64,000 bases of DNA from Glutamicibacter protophormiae (GCF_014647495.1 NZ_BMPH01000018.1:1-64000), one strand, 5' to 3'. Positions 25,984 to 34,329 are shown, numbered from the stretch's first letter. Notes: generated from the letters alone by a model not told the origin. Numbers and translations: made by a program.

Positions 25984-27192
25984 CTACAGGTCCCCCAGCT
26001 CGATCGAGGTGTCCGCCAGCCGTGCCGGGTCGATGGTCCGGCCCACCAGCTCGCGCAGCGTGTCGTTCACGTCCCAGATGTTCACGTTGGCGGCGGCGGT
26101 GATCCGGCCCTCGCGCAGCCAGAAGATGATGAACTCGTCCTGGGAGCCGCGCAGCACGCTCTCGTCCCCGGGCGCTGCGTCCCCGACGTATTCCAGGCCC
26201 AGGTCGTACTGGTCGGTGAAGAAATAGGGCAGCCAGTCGTAGGACTGCTCCGCCCCGGTGAGCGTGGCGGCCGCGAGCTTGCCCTGGCGGATCGCGTTGT
26301 CCCAGTGCTCCACCTGCAGCTGGCGGCGCAGCCTGGTGTTGAATCCCTGGGCGACGTCCCCGATGGCCAGGATCCTGGAGTCGCTGCTGCGCAGCGAGGC
26401 ATCCACGACCACCCCGCGGTCCACCTCCAGTCCGGCGGTTTCGGCCAGTTCCACGTTGGGCACCGCGCCGATGGCCAGCAGCACCACGTCGGCGCGGCTG
26501 CTGCCGATGTCGGAGATGACCTGCAGATGCCCGTCCACCAGCTCGATGCCCTGCACCCGGGTGCCGGTGCGCACATCCACCCCGTGGCCCTGGTGCAGTT
26601 CCAGCAGATGGTGGCCGAAGCGTTCGCCGAAGACCCTGGACAGCGGCACCTCGTCCGGGGAGTAGACGGTCACCCGCGCCCCGAGCGCGCGGGCGCTGGC
26701 CGCCGCTTCCATCCCGATCCAGCCCGACCCGACCACCGCGACCTGCTTGCCCTGGGTGATCGCGGATTTCAGCGCGTCGGCGTCCGCCAGGCTGCGCAGC
26801 ACGTGCACCCCGGGCAGGTCGTGCCCGGCCATCGGCTCGTCCCCGCCCAGCCGCGGGCGCGCTCCGGTGGCCAGCACCAGCGCGTCGTAGTCGACGGTGG
26901 TGCCGTCGGCCAGCACCACATGCTGGTGCTTGCGGTCGATGCTGATGGCGCGGGTATCCAAGCGCAGATCAACATGGTTTTCCGCGTACCAGGCGGCGGT
27001 GTTCACGGTGAAGTCCGCCACCGCGTCGTTGCCCTGCAGGTACCCCTTGGACAGCGGCGGGCGTTCATAGGGCAGCGAGGCTTCGTCCCCGATCAGCCGC
27101 AGCACCCCGTCGTACCCGCGGGAGCGCAGCTCGGAGACCAGGGTGGCCGCGGCCAGCCCTGCGCCAATGACAACAATCGTTTCCGGATTCAT
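25984..27192 (-). CDS. FAD-dependent ferredoxin/rubredoxin-type reductase
   Basis: A 402-aa NAD(P)H:FAD oxidoreductase of the BphA4/ThcD type. Motifs are VVIGAGLAAATLVSELR, LPYERPPLSKGYL (conserved in ferredoxin reductases of mono-/dioxygenases), an NAD-binding VAVVGSGWIGMEAAASARALGA, and ILAIGDVAQGFN for FAD. The ATG at 27192 gives the canonical N terminus. No ferredoxin or P450 gene is nearby, so the electron acceptor is unknown. It heads the operon that ends with mycothione reductase. Confidence 0.88.
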   Translation of the reverse strand: MNPETIVVIGAGLAAATLVSELRSRGYDGVLRLIGDEASLPYERPPLSKGYLQGNDAVADFTVNTAAWYAENHVDLRLDTRAISIDRKHQHVVLADGTTVDYDALVLATGARPRLGGDEPMAGHDLPGVHVLRSLADADALKSAITQGKQVAVVGSGWIGMEAAASARALGARVTVYSPDEVPLSRVFGERFGHHLLELHQGHGVDVRTGTRVQGIELVDGHLQVISDIGSSRADVVLLAIGAVPNVELAETAGLEVDRGVVVDASLRSSDSRILAIGDVAQGFNTRLRRQLQVEHWDNAIRQGKLAAATLTGAEQSYDWLPYFFTDQYDLGLEYVGDAAPGDESVLRGSQDEFIIFWLREGRITAAANVNIWDVNDTLRELVGRTIDPARLADTSIELGDL

Positions 27193-27413
27193 CGATCGCC
27201 TTTCACGCGTAGGTGTCCTTTGATCCTCACATGTCAACGCACCGCTGGCAATGACTGCGGCGGGTTCGCGCAGGACCTTTGCAGGTTCCGGGCCCTGCCG
27301 CCTCGGAAGCTGTACGCGTGTTTCAGCCGGCGGGAGCCGCTAATGGGGCTCCGCCCCTTTATCTGTCGGAACGCTGGGGCTACAGTGCTAAGTACCAGAG
27401 CGAGGAGTGCGTC

Positions 27414-28598
27414 ATGATTACCCCAGAAAGCCAACCCACCGCGGAAGTTTCCGGCCGCTACGTACTGATTTTCGATTCGCCGACATCAGCCCACCCATCG
27501 ACCCTTGGCATGGCAGCCCTTGAGGACAAGGTGCCCAATGTGCTGACTGCCGCGGGCTACCAGACAACGGAGTACTTCCCGCGGCTGGGCATCGCCGTGG
27601 TGGATTCCCCACCGGATCAGCTTGACGAGTTCACGGCCCGCATGGCCGGCGAGCGCCTGCCGGCCCGCGTGGTTCCGGAAAGGACCTACCACATCCTCAC
27701 CGAAGCCGACGACGAACCCACCAGCTATGCGGACAACGACGAGTTCACCTGGGGCCTGCAGGCGGTCCAGGCCGCGAATTCGCAGTACACCGGCGCGGGC
27801 ATCAAGGTTGCAGTACTGGATACCGGGTTCGACGCGCAGCACCCCGATTTCGCCGGGCGCAGCGTCACCACCAAGTCCTTCGCGGCCGGCGAGGACGCCG
27901 CGGACGGCCATGGCCACGGAACGCACTGCATCGGCACCTCCTGCGGGCCGCGCACGGTCGAGTCGGGCCGCGGCTACGGGGTCGCCTCCGGTGCGGAGAT
28001 CTTCGCCGGCAAGGTGCTGGGCAACAACGGGTCAGGCACCGACTCCATGATCCTGGCCGGCATCGACTGGGCGCTGCAGAACGAATGCCACGTCATCTCC
28101 ATGTCCTTGGGCGCCGATGTCCGCGAGGTCCACCCTCCCTATGTCACCGCCGGACGCCGGGCGCTGGAGCAGGGAACCCTGATCATCGCCGCGGCGGGCA
28201 ACAACGCCAAGCGCGCTTCCAACGATCCGGGATTCGTGGGAGCACCGGCGAACAGCCCCTACATCATGGCGGTCGGCGCGCTGGACTCCGGCTTGCAGGT
28301 GGCGCCGTTCTCCGCACGGACCCTTCCGGGCCGCGGCGGGCAGGTGGACATCTCGGGTCCCGGCGTCAAGGTCTACTCGTCCTGGCCGGGCGCACAGCGC
28401 TACAACACGATCAGCGGCACCTCCATGGCCACCCCGCACGTGGCCGGCGTGGCTGCGCTGCTGGCCGAGGCCACCGGGTACCGTGCCCGCGAGTTGTGGG
28501 CCGAGCTGGTGCAGCAGGCCAGGCGCTTGGAGCAGTTCTCCGTCGACGTGGGAGCCGGCCTGACCAGGTCGCCGGAACCAGCGCAGGAGCAGGCGTAG
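27414..28598 (+). CDS. S8 (subtilisin-family) serine peptidase with N-terminal I9-like region
   Basis: A 394-aa subtilase. The catalytic triad is Asp136 (VAVLDTGFD), His171 (GHGHGTHCIGT) and Ser337 (GTSMATPHVAG), with Asn263 (AAAGNN) as oxyanion residue. Residues ~14-80 resemble an I9 propeptide (RYVLIFDS... VLTAAGYQTTEYFPRLGIAVVD). No signal peptide is present, so it looks intracellular or exported by another route. ATG 27414, with GAGGAG upstream, is chosen over the longer frame from 27279. It is followed 4 bp later by a small I9-like protein gene. Confidence 0.9.
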   Translation: MITPESQPTAEVSGRYVLIFDSPTSAHPSTLGMAALEDKVPNVLTAAGYQTTEYFPRLGIAVVDSPPDQLDEFTARMAGERLPARVVPERTYHILTEADDEPTSYADNDEFTWGLQAVQAANSQYTGAGIKVAVLDTGFDAQHPDFAGRSVTTKSFAAGEDAADGHGHGTHCIGTSCGPRTVESGRGYGVASGAEIFAGKVLGNNGSGTDSMILAGIDWALQNECHVISMSLGADVREVHPPYVTAGRRALEQGTLIIAAAGNNAKRASNDPGFVGAPANSPYIMAVGALDSGLQVAPFSARTLPGRGGQVDISGPGVKVYSSWPGAQRYNTISGTSMATPHVAGVAALLAEATGYRARELWAELVQQARRLEQFSVDVGAGLTRSPEPAQEQA

Positions 28599-28602
28599 GG
28601 CC

Positions 28603-28824
28603 ATGGCTTCCCACCGCACGTTCATCGTGACGATTTCCGAGACCTACACCAGCAACATGCCCGCTGCGGTCACCCAGCTGGAGTCCCACGGGCTGGAAGT
28701 CCAGCAGGTGCTGGGCATGCTCGGGCAAGTCATCGGCCAAGCGCCCGATGAACGGGTCAAGGAGCTCAAGAACCTCGACTGCGTCAAATCCGTCGATTCC
28801 GAACGCCGGTACAAGGCGCTCTAG
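28603..28824 (+). CDS. Small I9-propeptide-like protein, putative cognate subtilase inhibitor
   Basis: A 73-aa protein, HRTFIVTISETYTSNM followed by a leucine/valine-patterned helix and a closing LKNLDCVKSVDSERRYKAL. The beta-alpha-beta-beta-alpha-beta pattern and the final V-x-S-V-x-x-(E/D) resemble the inhibitor I9 fold (as in stand-alone fungal inhibitors POIA1 and yeast Ib2). The gene is 4 bp past the S8 peptidase stop, so the two are co-transcribed. An inhibitor or chaperone of the peptidase is the obvious reading, but this is inferred from fold resemblance and position. Confidence 0.68.
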   Translation: MASHRTFIVTISETYTSNMPAAVTQLESHGLEVQQVLGMLGQVIGQAPDERVKELKNLDCVKSVDSERRYKAL

Positions 28825-28830
28825 GAGCTG

Positions 28831-28871
28831 GCATGGCCGGGGGCGGCATCGCATGCCGCCGCCGGCCATGC
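28831..28871. terminator. Bidirectional terminator hairpin
   Basis: GCATGGCCGG at 28831 and CCGGCCATGC at 28862-28871 anchor a long, nearly perfect stem with inner GGCGGCAT/ATGCCGCC pairs around a CGC loop. It separates the inhibitor-like gene from the convergent Crp/Fnr gene. Confidence 0.65.
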
Positions 28872-28903
28872 GGTGCGAGCGCGGCTTGGTTCGCGATTGG
28901 CGG

Positions 28904-29587
28904 CTATTCTTCCAGCAGCGCCTCTTCCAAGGCCTCGACGTCCAGGATGTTGATTTCCCGACGTCCGGCCAGCTCGATGCTTCCGTCCTGTGCGAAGGCG
29001 GCCAGCCGGCGGCTGAGGGTTTCGGGGGTAGTGCCCAGATAGGCGGCGATGTCCTTCTTCGCCATGGGAAGAGTGATGCGTGCAATGCCGTTGGCGAATT
29101 TCGCCGGCTGGTCGAGCAGGTAGGCGGCAACCCGGGCGGAGACGTCGCTGGAGGTGATGGCGGCAAGCAGCCTCTCGGTGGACGCCAAGCGGTCCGAAAG
29201 AGTGCGCAGCATACGCTGGCTGATGTCCGGGTATTCGCCGAGCAGCCGTGCCAGATCCCGGTGCTCGAAGACGCACATCTGGCTGTCCTCCAGCGCGGTG
29301 ACCGAATCAGTGGACAACTGCCCGGTGATGAACGCGCGTTCCCCAACGACATCCCCGACCGTGGCCGTGCGCAGCACCTGCTCCTGCCCGCCGGCCGTAC
29401 CGTGGCTGATTTTGAGTTTTCCGGTGTGCAGCACCAGCAAACGGGATTGCTGCTGCCCCGGGGAGGCCACGATGGTCCCCCGCTCCACATGCAGGGGCGT
29501 GGCGAATTCGGCCACGTGTTCCTGTTGGCTGCGATCCAAGCCCTGGAAAATCGGCACTCGCGCCACACACAAGTCATTGCTGGACAT
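28904..29587 (-). CDS. Crp/Fnr-family regulator with two-cysteine (FLP-like) arrangement
   Basis: A 227-aa protein: an N-terminal cyclic-nucleotide-binding-type barrel (residues ~10-125), a long dimer helix, and a C-terminal winged helix with MAKKDIAAYLGTTPETLSRRLAAF as the recognition region. Only Cys7 and Cys105 are present; the four-cysteine iron-sulfur set of enterobacterial FNR is absent. The spacing of 98 residues closely matches the Cys5/Cys102 pair that forms a disulfide redox switch in Lactobacillus FLP (known from that family; here inferred). Divergent from the HMA/ATPase genes, whose promoter carries an FNR-type box. Probably a redox regulator of metal export. Confidence 0.85.
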   Translation of the reverse strand: MSSNDLCVARVPIFQGLDRSQQEHVAEFATPLHVERGTIVASPGQQQSRLLVLHTGKLKISHGTAGGQEQVLRTATVGDVVGERAFITGQLSTDSVTALEDSQMCVFEHRDLARLLGEYPDISQRMLRTLSDRLASTERLLAAITSSDVSARVAAYLLDQPAKFANGIARITLPMAKKDIAAYLGTTPETLSRRLAAFAQDGSIELAGRREINILDVEALEEALLEE

Positions 29588-29613
29588 GCCCCCAGCTTAG
29601 CGGCGCGGACGAC

Positions 29614-29627
29614 TTGACCTACGTCAA
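29614..29627 (+). promoter_or_regulatory. FNR-like box TTGAC-N4-GTCAA
   Basis: TTGACCTACGTCAA is a perfect inverted repeat (TTGAC/GTCAA) matching the FNR/CRP-superfamily half-site pattern. It lies between the divergent Crp/Fnr gene and the HMA gene. Its centre is about 41 bp upstream of the predicted start near 29661, the usual class II activator position. Confidence 0.65.
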
Positions 29628-29649
29628 GGCATCCTCGATCCCGGATGGC

Positions 29650-29655
29650 TAACGT
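29650..29655 (+). promoter_or_regulatory. Candidate -10 element of the HMA/ATPase promoter
   Basis: TAACGT lies 22 bp past the end of the FNR-like box. No good -35 hexamer is present; the box occupies that place, which fits an activator-dependent promoter. Confidence 0.4.
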
Positions 29656-29700
29656 AGCTGGTACAAGGAACGGAACAATCCGTACCCGACCGAGAAAAGG

Positions 29701-29940
29701 ATGAATGCCATGTCTGCCACCCAAACCCATACGGTCCTTCGCGCCGAAGGCTTTTCCTGCCCTTCGTGCGTCGCCAAGATCGAGAAGCAGGTGGGGCGCC
29801 TTGACGGCGTGGACCGGGTCAAGGTGCATTTTGCGTCCTCGCGCATTGAGGTAGACCACGACAGCGCGAAGGTCTCCGCACAGGACCTCGTCGACGCGGT
29901 AGGCAAGGCCGGGTACACCTCGGCCGTCTCCGCGTTCTAG
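29701..29940 (+). CDS. HMA-domain metal chaperone (CopZ-like)
   Basis: A 79-aa heavy-metal-associated domain. The metal site is SCPSC (CxxC), inside a ferredoxin-like fold ending DLVDAVGKAGYTSAV. It would bind Cu(I) or Zn(II) and hand it to the P1B ATPase encoded 38 bp downstream, which itself lacks an N-terminal metal-binding domain. The start could be ATG 29701 or the next in-frame ATG at 29710 (MSATQTH). The leader holds an FNR-like box. Confidence 0.86.
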   Translation: MNAMSATQTHTVLRAEGFSCPSCVAKIEKQVGRLDGVDRVKVHFASSRIEVDHDSAKVSAQDLVDAVGKAGYTSAVSAF

Positions 29941-29978
29941 CCGCAGGCCCCAACAACACGCAGCAAGGGAGCAGTACA

Positions 29979-31895
29979 GTGAATAGGCTCGCACGGTGGA
30001 AGGTGCCGATCATCTCCGGCGCACTGATTCTCGTGTCTTTCGCAATGAATGCCAATGGCGTCTTGCCGTTCGGCCAATGGTGGATGGGCGATGCAAGCTT
30101 CGCGCTGGGCGACCTGTTCATGATCGCGGCGGCCGCGGTGGCAGGATACAAGATCCTGGCCAATGCCATCCGGGCGCTGGGTGCCAAGGTCATCGGCATC
30201 GATCTTCTGGTTTCCATCGCCGCCCTGGGCGCGCTGGCTATCGGAAATTTCTGGGAGGCCGCGGCCGTCACCTTCCTGTTTTCCGTGGGCCACGCGCTGG
30301 AAACCGCGACCCTGAACAAAACCCGTTCGGCCCTGGCCGAGCTGGTGGCGGTTGCCCCGGACACCGCGCTGGTGCTGCGGGATGGAAGCCAGCAGGAGGT
30401 TCCGGCTGCATCGGTTCGCAGCGGGGAGACCGTGCTGGTGGCCCATGGGGCCAAGGTTCCGGTGGACGGACTGGTCATCTCGGGCACCGCGGCGCTGGAT
30501 GAGGCATCCATCACCGGAGAATCGATTCCAGTGGACAAGTCAGCTGGAGATTCCGTGTTCGCCGGCACCATCTCCCGCGGCGGTTTCATCCAGGTGAAGG
30601 CAACCGGCATCGGCGCCGACACCACGCTGGCCCGCATCATCCACCGCGTGGAAGAGGCCCAGGACGCCAAGGCCCGCACCCAGGCGTTCTTTGACCGCTT
30701 CTCCCGCTGGTACACCCCGGGCATCATCCTGCTTGCGGCCGTCGCCGGCGTGCTGACGCAGGATCTGGTGCTGGCGCTGACGCTGCTGGTCATCGGCTGT
30801 CCCGGCGCCCTGGTGATCTCCATCCCCGTGGCCATCGTGGCGGGCATCGGCCGCGCCGCGCGCAACGGCATCCTGATCAAGGGCGGAGAGTTCCTGGAAA
30901 CCTCGGCGAAGATCACCGCCGTGGCCGTGGACAAGACCGGCACCCTGACCGAGGGGCACCCGCAGCTGACCGACGTGGTGGTGCTGGATCCTTCGCTGAA
31001 GCGGCAGGAAGTGCTCGACTGGGCCGCGGCGGCCGAGGCAGGGTCCCAGCACCCGCTGGCCAAGCCGATCATCGAGGCCGGCCGTGCCCCACTGGGCATC
31101 CCGCAGATCACCACGGTTCCCGGCATGGGCCTGGAGGCGCAGCTCGACGGTCGACGGATCCTGGTGGGCAACCTGCCGCTGCTGGACGAATACGGCGTCC
31201 AGACCCGCCGCGGCGAAGCCCGGGCCGCCGCGGAAACTCTGGCGGCGGATGGAAAGACGCCGATGGTCATCGCCTTGGACGGCGCCGCGATCGGAGTCCT
31301 GGCGGTGGCCGACGCGTTGCGCGAGGATGCCGCGGCGATGGTCCAGCAGCTGCATTCCGCCGGAGTGAAGGTGCTCATGCTCACCGGCGATACGCCGCTC
31401 GTGGCCCAGGCCATCGGACGCAGGGTCGGGATCGACGAGGTGCATGCCTCGCTGCTGCCGGAGGACAAGCTGCAGGCGGTCGCAGCGATGCAGCGCGCGG
31501 GCCACACCGTGGCCATGGTGGGCGACGGCATCAACGACGCCCCCGCACTGGCGACGGCGGACATCGGCGTAGCCATGGGCGCCGCCGGTTCGGGCGTCGC
31601 GGTGGAGACCGCGGACATCGCGCTGATGGGCGACAACCTGTTGCGCCTGCCGCAGGCGATCACCCTCGCCAAACGGACCGTGTCCATCATGCGGCAGAAC
31701 ATCGTCATCGCCCTGGCCACCGTGGCGCTGCTGCTCGCCGGGGTGTTCGCCGGAGGAGTCACCATGGCTATCGGCATGCTGGTGCACGAGCTGTCGGTGC
31801 TGGTGGTCATCGCCAACGCGATGCGGCTGCTGCGCGACACCGGCTCGCGCCGCGCACCCGCCGCAGCGAAGCAGCCGGTGGCGCTGGCCGGCTGA
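29979..31895 (+). CDS. P1B-type heavy-metal-transporting ATPase with CPG motif
   Basis: A 638-aa P-type ATPase. The actuator motif SITGESIPVDKSAGD is near residue 178, and the phosphorylation site Asp318 lies in VDKTGTLTEGH. An HPLAKPI motif typical of metal ATPases and VGDGINDAPALATADIGVAMG follow. The membrane metal motif is Cys-Pro-Gly (residues 274-276, IGCPGALVISIP) instead of the usual Cys-Pro-Cys. There is no N-terminal HMA domain; a separate HMA gene precedes it. Start GTG at 29979, with CAAGGGAGC upstream. Metal specificity is therefore uncertain. Probably an exporter, co-transcribed with the chaperone. Confidence 0.88.
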   Translation: MNRLARWKVPIISGALILVSFAMNANGVLPFGQWWMGDASFALGDLFMIAAAAVAGYKILANAIRALGAKVIGIDLLVSIAALGALAIGNFWEAAAVTFLFSVGHALETATLNKTRSALAELVAVAPDTALVLRDGSQQEVPAASVRSGETVLVAHGAKVPVDGLVISGTAALDEASITGESIPVDKSAGDSVFAGTISRGGFIQVKATGIGADTTLARIIHRVEEAQDAKARTQAFFDRFSRWYTPGIILLAAVAGVLTQDLVLALTLLVIGCPGALVISIPVAIVAGIGRAARNGILIKGGEFLETSAKITAVAVDKTGTLTEGHPQLTDVVVLDPSLKRQEVLDWAAAAEAGSQHPLAKPIIEAGRAPLGIPQITTVPGMGLEAQLDGRRILVGNLPLLDEYGVQTRRGEARAAAETLAADGKTPMVIALDGAAIGVLAVADALREDAAAMVQQLHSAGVKVLMLTGDTPLVAQAIGRRVGIDEVHASLLPEDKLQAVAAMQRAGHTVAMVGDGINDAPALATADIGVAMGAAGSGVAVETADIALMGDNLLRLPQAITLAKRTVSIMRQNIVIALATVALLLAGVFAGGVTMAIGMLVHELSVLVVIANAMRLLRDTGSRRAPAAAKQPVALAG

Positions 31896-31905
31896 CCGGA
31901 ACGCG

Positions 31906-31941
31906 CAACGGCCAGCGACATGATCATGTCGCGGGCCGTTG
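31906..31941. terminator. Bidirectional terminator
   Basis: CAACGGCC...GGCCGTTG enclose a palindromic GCGACATGATCATGTCGC core. It lies between the convergent ATPase and idonate dehydrogenase genes. Confidence 0.65.
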
Positions 31942-31952
31942 CCTTGCGGCGA

Positions 31953-32972
31953 CTACTGGAAGTCCAGCAGCACCTTGCCGGAGACGGAGGCATCCTTGGC
32001 GGTTTCGAAGGCGGCCAAGGCCTCGGCAGCGGGGAATTCGTGGGTGACGGCGGCGCCGATCTGCAGCGATCCATCGGCCAGCGCCTGCAGCACCTCGTCG
32101 ATTTCTCCGTTGAAACGGAAGGAACCGACCAGTTCCAGTTCCCGGGTAATGGCCAGTGAAATCAGCGCAGGCTGTTCACCGGAAGGCAGCAACCCGACCA
32201 TGACCACGCGTCCTCCGCGGACCGCGCCGCGCACGGCCGAGGCCAGCCCGCGGTAGTTGCCGGTGGCTTCGATGACCACGTCCGCATGGATTCCAGCGAC
32301 CTCCTCGACTTCCGGGGCACGCAGTGCGCGGGTTGCTCCCAGCTGGACGGCGATGTCCAGCGGCGCCTCGAACATGTCCACCGCAATGATTTCGGCGGCC
32401 CCGGCGCGTTTGAGCACCGCAACGGCCAAGGCGCCGATGGGGCCGGCCCCGATCACCAAGACGCGTTTGCCGGCCACCTCACCTGCCCGGGAGACCGCAT
32501 GCCAGGCCACCGCGGCCGGTTCCGCCAGTGCCGCATCACGCAGGGAGAGTCCCGCAGGAAGTTCGCGCAGCATGCGGGCGGGCAGATTCACTTCGGTGGC
32601 GAAAGCGCCTTCGGTATGCGGGTAGCGCGCGGCCGACCCGAGGTAGGTGCATCCCGGCGAGAGGTTCGGCCGGTCAGCCGGATAGGGTTCCCCGGTCTCT
32701 GCTGGAGTCGCTGGATGCACGGCAACCCGAGCGCCGGCGGCCGGGCCGGTGCCGTCGGCCGCGGCCTGCACGATGGTGCCGACGATTTCGTGGCCCAGCA
32801 CCATGGGTGACTTCAGAATCGATTCGCCGGCCGCACCGTGGCTCCAGTAGTGCAGGTCCGAGCCGCAAATGCCGCCATAGGCGATAGCCACGCGTGCCTG
32901 GTCTGCGGCGGGTGCAGGAAGGCTGACCTGCTCGACGCGGAGGTCTCCGGCGGCGTGGGCCACCACTGCCAT
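31953..32972 (-). CDS. idnD: L-idonate 5-dehydrogenase-like zinc alcohol dehydrogenase
   Basis: A ~339-aa zinc-dependent MDR dehydrogenase. GGICGSDLHYWSHGAAGESILKSPMVLGHEIVG is characteristic of L-idonate 5-dehydrogenases (catalytic Cys, His and Glu visible), and VLVIGAGPIGALAVAVLKRAGA is the coenzyme motif. It should oxidise L-idonate to 5-keto-gluconate. The adjacent SDR, overlapping its upstream end, would reduce 5-keto-gluconate to gluconate. The frame extends to a TTG at 32999, overlapping the SDR stop; ATG 32972 is an equally possible start. Confidence 0.82.
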   Translation of the reverse strand: MAVVAHAAGDLRVEQVSLPAPAADQARVAIAYGGICGSDLHYWSHGAAGESILKSPMVLGHEIVGTIVQAAADGTGPAAGARVAVHPATPAETGEPYPADRPNLSPGCTYLGSAARYPHTEGAFATEVNLPARMLRELPAGLSLRDAALAEPAAVAWHAVSRAGEVAGKRVLVIGAGPIGALAVAVLKRAGAAEIIAVDMFEAPLDIAVQLGATRALRAPEVEEVAGIHADVVIEATGNYRGLASAVRGAVRGGRVVMVGLLPSGEQPALISLAITRELELVGSFRFNGEIDEVLQALADGSLQIGAAVTHEFPAAEALAAFETAKDASVSGKVLLDFQ

Positions 32973-32988
32973 GGTCTGTTCATTCAGG

Positions 32989-33759
32989 TTAGACGACAAC
33001 GCTCATGCCTCCATCAATGAAAATAGTCTGTCCGTTGACGAAGTTCGACCCCTCGGAAGCCAGCCAAACGGCAGGACCAGCCAGGTCGCCAACGGTCCCC
33101 CAGCGTCCGGCAGGGGTACGTCCCAGAATCCAGGAATTGAATTGTTCGTCGTCCACCAGGTTCTGGGTCATTTCGGTGTGGATGTAGCCCGGTGCAATGC
33201 CGTTGATCTGCAGGCCGGAGCCGGCCCACTCCGCGGTCATGGCGCGGGTGAGATTGCGCAGGCCGCCCTTGGCCGCGGTGTAGGCGGCGATGGTCGGTCG
33301 CGCCAGGTCGGTCTGGACGGAGCAGATGTTGATGATCTTGCCTGCCCCGCGCTGCACCATGCCGCGGGCCACAGCCCGCCCGACCAGGAAGGCGCTAGTC
33401 AGGTTGGTGTCGAGAACACGCTGCCAGTCCTGGACCGCGAGGTCCAGCAGTGGCACGCGGTGCTGGATTCCGGCGTTGTTCACCAGGATGTCCAGGGCCC
33501 CGATGGCTTCCTCGATCTTCCCGATGTTGGTGCGGACCGCTTGGTCATCGGTGACGTCGAAGCAAGCGGAGTGGATGCGCTGCGGCCCGTAGACCTCGGA
33601 GAATTCCTTGGCTGTTGCAGCCAGCCGGTCGGCATCGCGCCCGTGCAGCACGATGCTGGCCCCGGCATCCGCCAGGCCGCGGGCGAGCTCCTTGCCGATG
33701 CCCCGTGATGATCCGGTGACCAAGGCCAGTTTGCCCGTGAGGTCGAATAGATTGCTCAT
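32989..33759 (-). CDS. idnO: SDR oxidoreductase, probable gluconate 5-dehydrogenase
   Basis: A 256-aa classical short-chain dehydrogenase: TGSSRGIGKELARGLADAGA (coenzyme), NNAGIQHR, the catalytic Ser in NICSVQTDLARPTIAAYTAAKGG with Tyr and Lys of YxxxK, and GIAPGYIHTEMTQ. The sequence and the partner IdnD-like gene point to gluconate 5-dehydrogenase. It is the first gene of the two-gene operon; the upstream region is AT-rich and holds an inverted repeat. Confidence 0.83.
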   Translation of the reverse strand: MSNLFDLTGKLALVTGSSRGIGKELARGLADAGASIVLHGRDADRLAATAKEFSEVYGPQRIHSACFDVTDDQAVRTNIGKIEEAIGALDILVNNAGIQHRVPLLDLAVQDWQRVLDTNLTSAFLVGRAVARGMVQRGAGKIINICSVQTDLARPTIAAYTAAKGGLRNLTRAMTAEWAGSGLQINGIAPGYIHTEMTQNLVDDEQFNSWILGRTPAGRWGTVGDLAGPAVWLASEGSNFVNGQTIFIDGGMSVVV

Positions 33760-33899
33760 GCTTGCCAGCTTCCCCGTTCCGATGACAGCGTGCTGCCATC
33801 ACATGTCAGTTGTCGGCGACGGATGTTCCCGCTGACCAGCAGGCAGCTGAAATCTTGTTGGGGCCTCGTCGCCACGCCAAATATAACAGACTTAACATG

Positions 33900-33919
33900 A
33901 GATTTTTGATAATAAATCT
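33900..33919. promoter_or_regulatory. Inverted repeat upstream of idnO
   Basis: AGATTT (33900-33905) and AAATCT (33914-33919) are perfect complements separated by 8 nt in an AT-rich stretch about 140 bp upstream of idnO. Possible operator of a sugar-acid regulator; no regulator gene is adjacent. Confidence 0.3.
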
Positions 33920-34323
33920 GGTTTTAACGGCCCGTCGAAGCGTTCACGAACCGACACCCCACCCAGCATCCCGGGAATCACGTCACCGACCGCGCGGTCG
34001 CATTGCCGCCCACCCCGGCATCCCGCCCCGGCCTGCCCTGCAGCAGCGTCGACAGGCATGGGCAACCGTGCGCGACAGCGCTGGACGGCAGGCCCCGCTT
34101 GGAGGGCAACACGGGCGACAGCATCACGGGAGGCCACCCCCGATTCAGACCCCATTTACTCGTCATTTTCGACGATAATTCAACACTAAATTCTCGCTGA
34201 ATCAAGAGCCGAAATCTCGGGTTTTTCGGGAGCAAATGCCCCAGGACATGAAGATGGCGGATAGCCTGCCACCTAAGGGTCGGATATCGCGCTGAGCTTG
34301 TCATCTTAACTCACTACAATGAA

Positions 34324-34329
34324 TATAAT
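34324..34329 (+). promoter_or_regulatory. Candidate -10 (TATAAT) for the tmm transcript
   Basis: A perfect TATAAT, with TTGTCA at 34298-34303 as the nearest -35-like hexamer. The spacer is 20 bp, longer than ideal, so confidence is low. If used, the transcript would have a leader of roughly 240 nt. Confidence 0.3.

Noticed and set aside
33892-34200. Short frames in the idnO-tmm spacer
   Set aside because: Overlap each other on both strands, have no ribosome site and no resemblance to a family.
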